Below are positions 60,380 through 64,000 of a DNA stretch of 64,000 bases, piece after piece. Position 1 is the stretch's first letter, and every line of letters starts with the position of its first letter. This stretch comes from Silene latifolia (lineage: Eukaryota > Streptophyta > Magnoliopsida > Caryophyllales > Caryophyllaceae), in NCBI RefSeq assembly GCF_048544455.1, contig NC_133532.1:85639156-85703155 (forward strand). The letters run 5' to 3'. The notes beneath the pieces are model-generated. The model was not told the origin of the DNA, searched no databases, and saw only the letters and a program-made list of their open reading frames with translations. Made by a program: the position numbers and the translations under genes.

Positions 60380-60568
60380 AAAAGGGCAGCCCGGTGCACG
60401 ATGGCGTCCCCGCTAGGCGAGGGTCCGGGGAAGAGTCCCACCACAAGGGTGTAATTGGGGCAAGCCTTCCCTTGCCATTTTGGCAAGAGGCCACTCCAAG
60501 GACTGGAACCCGTGACCTCACGGTCACAAAGCAACATCTTAACCGGTGTGCCAAGGTACCATCCCGGG
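60380..60568 (-). mobile_element. Au-like SINE
   Basis: The minus strand starts near GGTACCTTGGCACACCGG. A polymerase III A-box-like TGGCACACCGGTTAAG follows (60538-60553). After GTGACCGTGAGGTCACGGG comes a B-box-like GGTTCCAGTCC (60500-60510). The 3' part ends GTGCACCGGGCTGCCCTTTT, as in the plant Au SINE family. Overlapping short ORFs are not genes. Confidence 0.85.
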
Positions 60569-60709
60569 AAAAAAAAAAAGAAAAAGAAAAAAAATCTGTG
60601 TAAACATAATACAAAGGGTGATACCATTTCTAAATATTTCTCAAGGCAAAATCTACGGCATGTCCCGTTACAAAGCATAGAGGCAAAGAATTTACACAAT
60701 TCCATAAGG

Positions 60710-60943
60710 TAGCGTTTAGCAACACTAATTTCATTTGAATCACATGATTTGAAAGTTGTAATTTGGAATGATGATTTGGAAATAACAGGGGGTTGGGGTG
60801 TTATTTAGAATAAGCTAAATTTAAGGGGTAAGGATTTGGACCTGGATTTGAAACAAATCCAAATCCAAAGATTTGGGATTGCCAAACAATGAATTTGTGC
60901 CAAATACGGATTTCTAAATGAAATGCAGGTTCCCAAACAGGCT
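60710..60943. mobile_element. Probable MITE
   Basis: Left end GTAGCGTTTAGCAACAC...ATTTCATTTGAA, right end (complement) ACAGCCTGTTTGGGAACC...ATTTCATTTAGAA: imperfect inverted repeats of about 30 bp. The centre contains AAATCC/GGATTT foldback words. No clear target duplication. Confidence 0.55.
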
Positions 60944-60950
60944 GTAACTG

Positions 60951-61599
60951 AAAACTCAAAACGCAATTAGCTTCAGTCCTTAGTTTTAAAAGGGGCACCA
61001 GCACAATAAAGGTCCCGTTACAACAGGGACCTAAGGTCGTATACTGGTTTTAACTAGTGTACTGCCTCAGCAAACCTCAGCTTAGGAGTGCAAAAGGCGT
61101 GCTTTTAAACTATGCTCTTAAGGAGCAAATTTTCTGTAAGTAAAGAAGTATTGGTAAAGAGACACAGGAGGGGCAGACACCCGTGTACATACAGCCACCC
61201 CCAAAAACTTGACACCTACTATAGAAGAACTTCAAAATCTCCAATGTAATAAAAATGCTTCACCTCATATGAAACCCTAATATAAACCTATGAATGGGAA
61301 AATCTAGGTCAAGGGCAAGGACGAAGCTGAGGATTTAAATTAACCACCAAAATGCTTCACCTCGTATGAAACCCTAATAAAAATGCTTCCATTTTTTCAA
61401 GAATTTATCAAGCAAGAGTACACAGAATGCCGCTACTCTACAGTAACAAATCAAACAAGAAAAGACAAGCAGAAAGTATAAACGCCAAATCAATAACTAT
61501 ATTGATCAAGTTTCACCGAAAACACCCAACAATCTAAAATTTACATTCAAATAACGATGTGACAAGAAAAACCTATGAAAGAAAAAAAAAATAAGGTTG
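60951..61599. other. 3' flank of the CAF1 gene
   Basis: Contains the presumptive 3' untranslated region immediately below 61600 (minus strand AT-rich with TGTAAATTT near 61540, a plausible polyadenylation context). A locally repeated phrase AATGCTTCACCTCRTATGAA, then ACCCTAATA, occurs at 61255-61275 and 61352-61380. No other gene is seen. Confidence 0.5.
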
Positions 61600-62397
61600 C
61601 TAAGAAACCTCAAGTCCGAAATAAGATCCTGCATACAGATCAATCCCGCCTGTAAAGTACCCCCGGTCGCGAATAGCCATAAAGACCATCCACGTCAAGT
61701 GACTATCTGACCCGGCCTGGTGCGACTTCCCGACAGCTCTCTCGATATTAAGAGTCTTGGCGACCCGGTCCAACCCTCCATACAAACCGTTACAAAACTT
61801 GATCATATACTTGACATCAAACACCTTCTCCCCAAAGAAAATGGCGATCAACCCGGTGAAGTCACGGAGTTCACTCGGCAGTGGCCGCTGAGTCAGCACC
61901 TTGAGCACGTATCCGAAATCGTACGCCCCGTGAAACGTGACCCACACAACACCCTCACTACAAACAAGGCCCGACGACATCATGAGCTCGCTGAAGTGCC
62001 AAGAATCGATGCCGTCCTTGAGGTTACGATCGAAATCAATGCCGTTAACGCGCAAGAGCTCGACGGAGTCGGGGGCGTGAGGGTCACGTGATAGGTTGAA
62101 GTCCTTGAAATTGAATTGCCAGATGTAGGTGTACTTGTCGGAATCTACGGAAGGGAAATTGCCTTGGGAATCGGAAAGAGTAAGTCCGAACTGGATGATG
62201 TTCAAAGCGTCGACGTTTTGCTTAAGAACGGAGTAGTTAAGCGTTGGAGACATAGTGTCGCGATCTTTGTGACGGCAAACGACGCCGGGGAATTCGGTAT
62301 CCATGGAAATAAAAGGGTAGTCGTCGATGATTGAACTGATGATTTCAAACTCTTCGTCGACGTTGTCAGCCCATACTTCTCGGACCTGAACCACCAT
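61600..62397 (-). CDS. CAF1: CCR4-associated factor 1 (CAF1) deadenylase
   Basis: This is the catalytic subunit of the CCR4-NOT complex, which shortens mRNA poly(A) tails in the cytoplasm. The 265-residue protein is an RNase D-type (DEDDh) exonuclease. Motif ExoI is ISMDTEFPGV (Asp33, Glu35), ExoII is VTFHGAYDFGY (Asp160), and ExoIII is KSHQAGSDSHLT (His226, Asp231). All five catalytic residues are present. The typical CAF1 N-terminus VQVREVWADNVDEEF is intact, with no signal peptide or membrane segment. The gene is a single exon, as usual for plant CAF1 genes, and the length is near the family's 270-280 residues. The start is the first ATG, preceded by an upstream TATA box at the right distance. 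Plant paralogues 7, 9 and 11 cannot be separated here with certainty. It is the only intact cellular gene in the window. Confidence 0.96.
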   Translation of the reverse strand: MVVQVREVWADNVDEEFEIISSIIDDYPFISMDTEFPGVVCRHKDRDTMSPTLNYSVLKQNVDALNIIQFGLTLSDSQGNFPSVDSDKYTYIWQFNFKDFNLSRDPHAPDSVELLRVNGIDFDRNLKDGIDSWHFSELMMSSGLVCSEGVVWVTFHGAYDFGYVLKVLTQRPLPSELRDFTGLIAIFFGEKVFDVKYMIKFCNGLYGGLDRVAKTLNIERAVGKSHQAGSDSHLTWMVFMAIRDRGYFTGGIDLYAGSYFGLEVS

Positions 62398-62545
62398 TAT
62401 AATTTATACCATGAATTATTAGAATTACTATAATTGTGATTGATTGAAGGTTGAGAATCCAGATCTTGGAGTGTTAGAATTGAAATTTGGGGGAGGAGAA
62501 TGATGGGTTTTCGAATTAGGGTTTGGGGGTGACGGAGGTTTATAA
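62398..62545 (-). promoter_or_regulatory. Promoter and 5' leader of CAF1
   Basis: On the minus strand a TATAAA box lies at 62544-62539, preceded by a pyrimidine-rich CTCTCTCTTCTC tract. Transcription would start near 62510, giving a leader of about 110 nt with no ATG before the CAF1 start that I can see. A CAAACCCTAA telo-box-like word lies just below the TATA box. Confidence 0.65.
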
Positions 62546-62671
62546 AAAGAGAAGAGAGAGACTGTCGTAAGTTGGCAAGGGAATTGAGGGAACGTGGGAC
62601 CACTTAGGCGAGTTGGTGGAGGACGTGGAAAATCGAGACAAGTCATTTTGTTATCGTGTAGTACTCAGTTT

Positions 62672-62886
62672 AGTGTGTTTGGCTTAGTTTATAGTCCAAA
62701 AACACTTGTTGGCCAAACACATCATTTTCTAAAAGTTAAATAAAAATTCTCAAAACCTAAAAATTCATATTTTTGCCCATAGAAATAGAACCAGTTATTT
62801 GTTGTTTCTGCTTTTGAAAAACACTTTTGAAAAATTAATCTTGAAAAACAAAAACTGATTTTTGAGAATCAAGGTCAAACATGCTC
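62672..62886. mobile_element. Possible MITE upstream of CAF1
   Basis: Left end AGTGTGTTTGGCTTAG, right end (complement) GAGCATGTTTGACCTTG: imperfect inverted repeats around AT-rich DNA with opposing AAAACA/TGTTTTT words. It sits about 130 bp upstream of the CAF1 TATA box. Confidence 0.5.
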
Positions 62887-62910
62887 TTAATCTTTCACAA
62901 TTCACAAATT

Positions 62911-63075
62911 CTCATTATAGACGGCCAGACAGGGGATATTCGTTTATAGCTATAGATGGTCAAATATTCACTCATTTTAATTATAAGACAAGCAACAAGT
63001 TGCATGGTGGGCCTAAAAATATCACCACTTTAAGCATATTTGACCCGTTTATAGCTATAGACGGATATATCTGTC
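62911..63075. mobile_element. Inverted-repeat MITE related to 19089-19250
   Basis: Starts CTCATTATAGACGG. The arms 62936-62967 (ATATTCGTTTATAGCTATAG start) and 63036-63067 are near-perfect reverse complements around a 68-bp centre; each arm also contains the palindrome TATAGCTATA. Confidence 0.7.
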
Positions 63076-63292
63076 TATCTAATTGTTCACAGTTTCACCT
63101 ACTTTTTTTACGATTTTATTCTTAAAGTAAATTATCAACGTAGTTGCTAAATCCCGCCCACCAATTTATTTAATCACGCGCATTTTTTCCCTTTATTCCG
63201 AGTATGCCCTTCTCATTTCTCACCCCACCAAGAGAGAAAAAAGAGAAAAAAAGGGAAATAGTGGTATACAACGATTTTCCTAACACCCAACT
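63076..63292. other. Spacer
   Basis: Short AT-rich stretch with an AG-rich run (63229-63260). No feature was recognised. Confidence 0.5.
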
Positions 63293-64000
63293 GTAACACC
63301 CCCATATACCAAAGTGTCTTACCAAAGACCTCCTTAGCATATAAGGGTGCTACCATCTCGGTTGCCCGAGGTAGTACGCATTATAGTAACAATAAAGAAA
63401 CAAACTTAAATAAAAGAATGTGAAAAAGTTTACAACTCTCAAAAACAACTCCAAAAGAACAACTGAAACAAAGTCATAAAGTGATCTAATGTCAGTTAAG
63501 ACAACATGACGTCTCGGTGATGACAACGCCCATCTACGCCCCGCGAGCTATCCCATCGATCATCAACAATCATCACCTGCTAAGCCAATTGCTCACCATC
63601 CCCGAATCGATCACCACAGTTTTGAAAACAAAAAACGAGGTCAGTCAACTGCATAACTAAATCAACATACACAGCAGAAACAAATATAACAATACAATCA
63701 GCCGAACTCCAACTTCAACAATTACCAATCACTGACTACACATTAAAGGGTGTGTAGCCCTGTCAGGTTACCTATCGCAACAGGTAACCCACACCGCCAA
63801 TGGGGGGCCGCAGCCTTGCCCACTAAATCCCCGCTCATCGCAATGAGCGATCCCAACTCCTTAATGTGCACATCCCTCTTGAGACGAGAGTCACAAGAGC
63901 GAACATGGGTATGGACCCATCTCCCGACATAGTTCCACAACAATCATCCAACCAACGATCTCAACCAACCAATCTCCAACAATTCCAACCAACGATCTCA
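63293..64000 (-). mobile_element. Ty3/gypsy LTR, minus strand, running off the window
   Basis: Starts (plus strand) TGTAACACCCCCATATACC, which on the minus strand is an LTR end of the form GGGTGTTACA, matching the TGTAATACCC start of the left-end LTR. The block at 63840-63880 (CCTTAATGTGCACATCCCTC) is the reverse complement of 4870-4905. It contains GGTTACCTATCGC/GCAACAGGTAACC near 63770, an imperfect hairpin. The element continues beyond 64000, and no coding region is visible. Confidence 0.65.

Noticed and set aside
60357..60712. ORFs of 69-148 residues on both strands
   Set aside because: They overlap the Au-like SINE and its A-rich neighbour.
61720..62334. Plus-strand ORFs of 123 and 72 residues
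   Set aside because: Antisense shadows of the CAF1 coding sequence.

Overview
This window is plant nuclear DNA, most likely from a eudicot with a large, repeat-rich genome. The evidence is plant-type LTR retrotransposons (one with a tRNA-Arg primer site), an Au-like SINE, RTE and L1-type LINEs, a Stowaway MITE and an intronless plant-type CAF1 gene. A Caryophyllales origin is possible but is only an impression from the repeat style. Only one convincing intact cellular gene is present: a CCR4-NOT deadenylase of the CAF1 family at 61600-62397 on the minus strand. Almost everything else is mobile DNA nested in mobile DNA.

Layout. 1-1358: 3' end and LTR of a Copia-type element. 1376-about 4950: a hypothetical ORF and the 3' end of a Ty3/gypsy element whose DNA carries clusters of the palindrome ACTCGATCGAGT; a 560-bp hAT-type MITE with an 8-bp target duplication sits inside its LTR. 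5310-6691: 3' part of an L1-type LINE pseudogene with a poly(A) tail. 6800-18881: a complete 12.1-kb LTR element with 3.25-kb nearly identical LTRs and target duplication ACCAT. Its only recognisable coding sequence is a broken gag, so it is a non-autonomous Ogre/Tat-like 'TR-GAG' element. 20593-23178 plus 55456-55640: one RTE-type LINE (minus strand) split into two collinear pieces.

The 32 kb between the LINE pieces is the most interesting part. The LINE was first interrupted by a GACACG-rich element with 8-bp target duplication GTTGCKGC. Inside that, between (TA)n tracts, lie eight end-to-end units (1.6-6.4 kb): 23453-26962, 26977-33382, 33439-35030, 35107-41228, 41297-44734, 44814-48040, 48152-51565 and 51646-54651. 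Each unit has imperfect terminal inverted repeats. Nearly all ends carry a 7-bp word three times, spaced about 18 and then 8-9 bp apart; the word changes between units but the spacing is kept. Most units are also filled with arrays of their own short word. One unit carries a captured exon of the organellar amidotransferase gene gatA and an inverted pair of tRNA-like sequences; another carries a 3.8-kb LTR element without coding sequence. The published precedent I can name is rice Micron, which inserts into (TA)n microsatellites. These units look much larger and are chained.

54714-64000: a Stowaway MITE, several small inverted-repeat MITEs, an Au-like SINE, the CAF1 gene with its promoter, and a minus-strand gypsy LTR related to the one near the left end. 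No CRISPR arrays, rRNA genes or convincing functional tRNA genes were seen.
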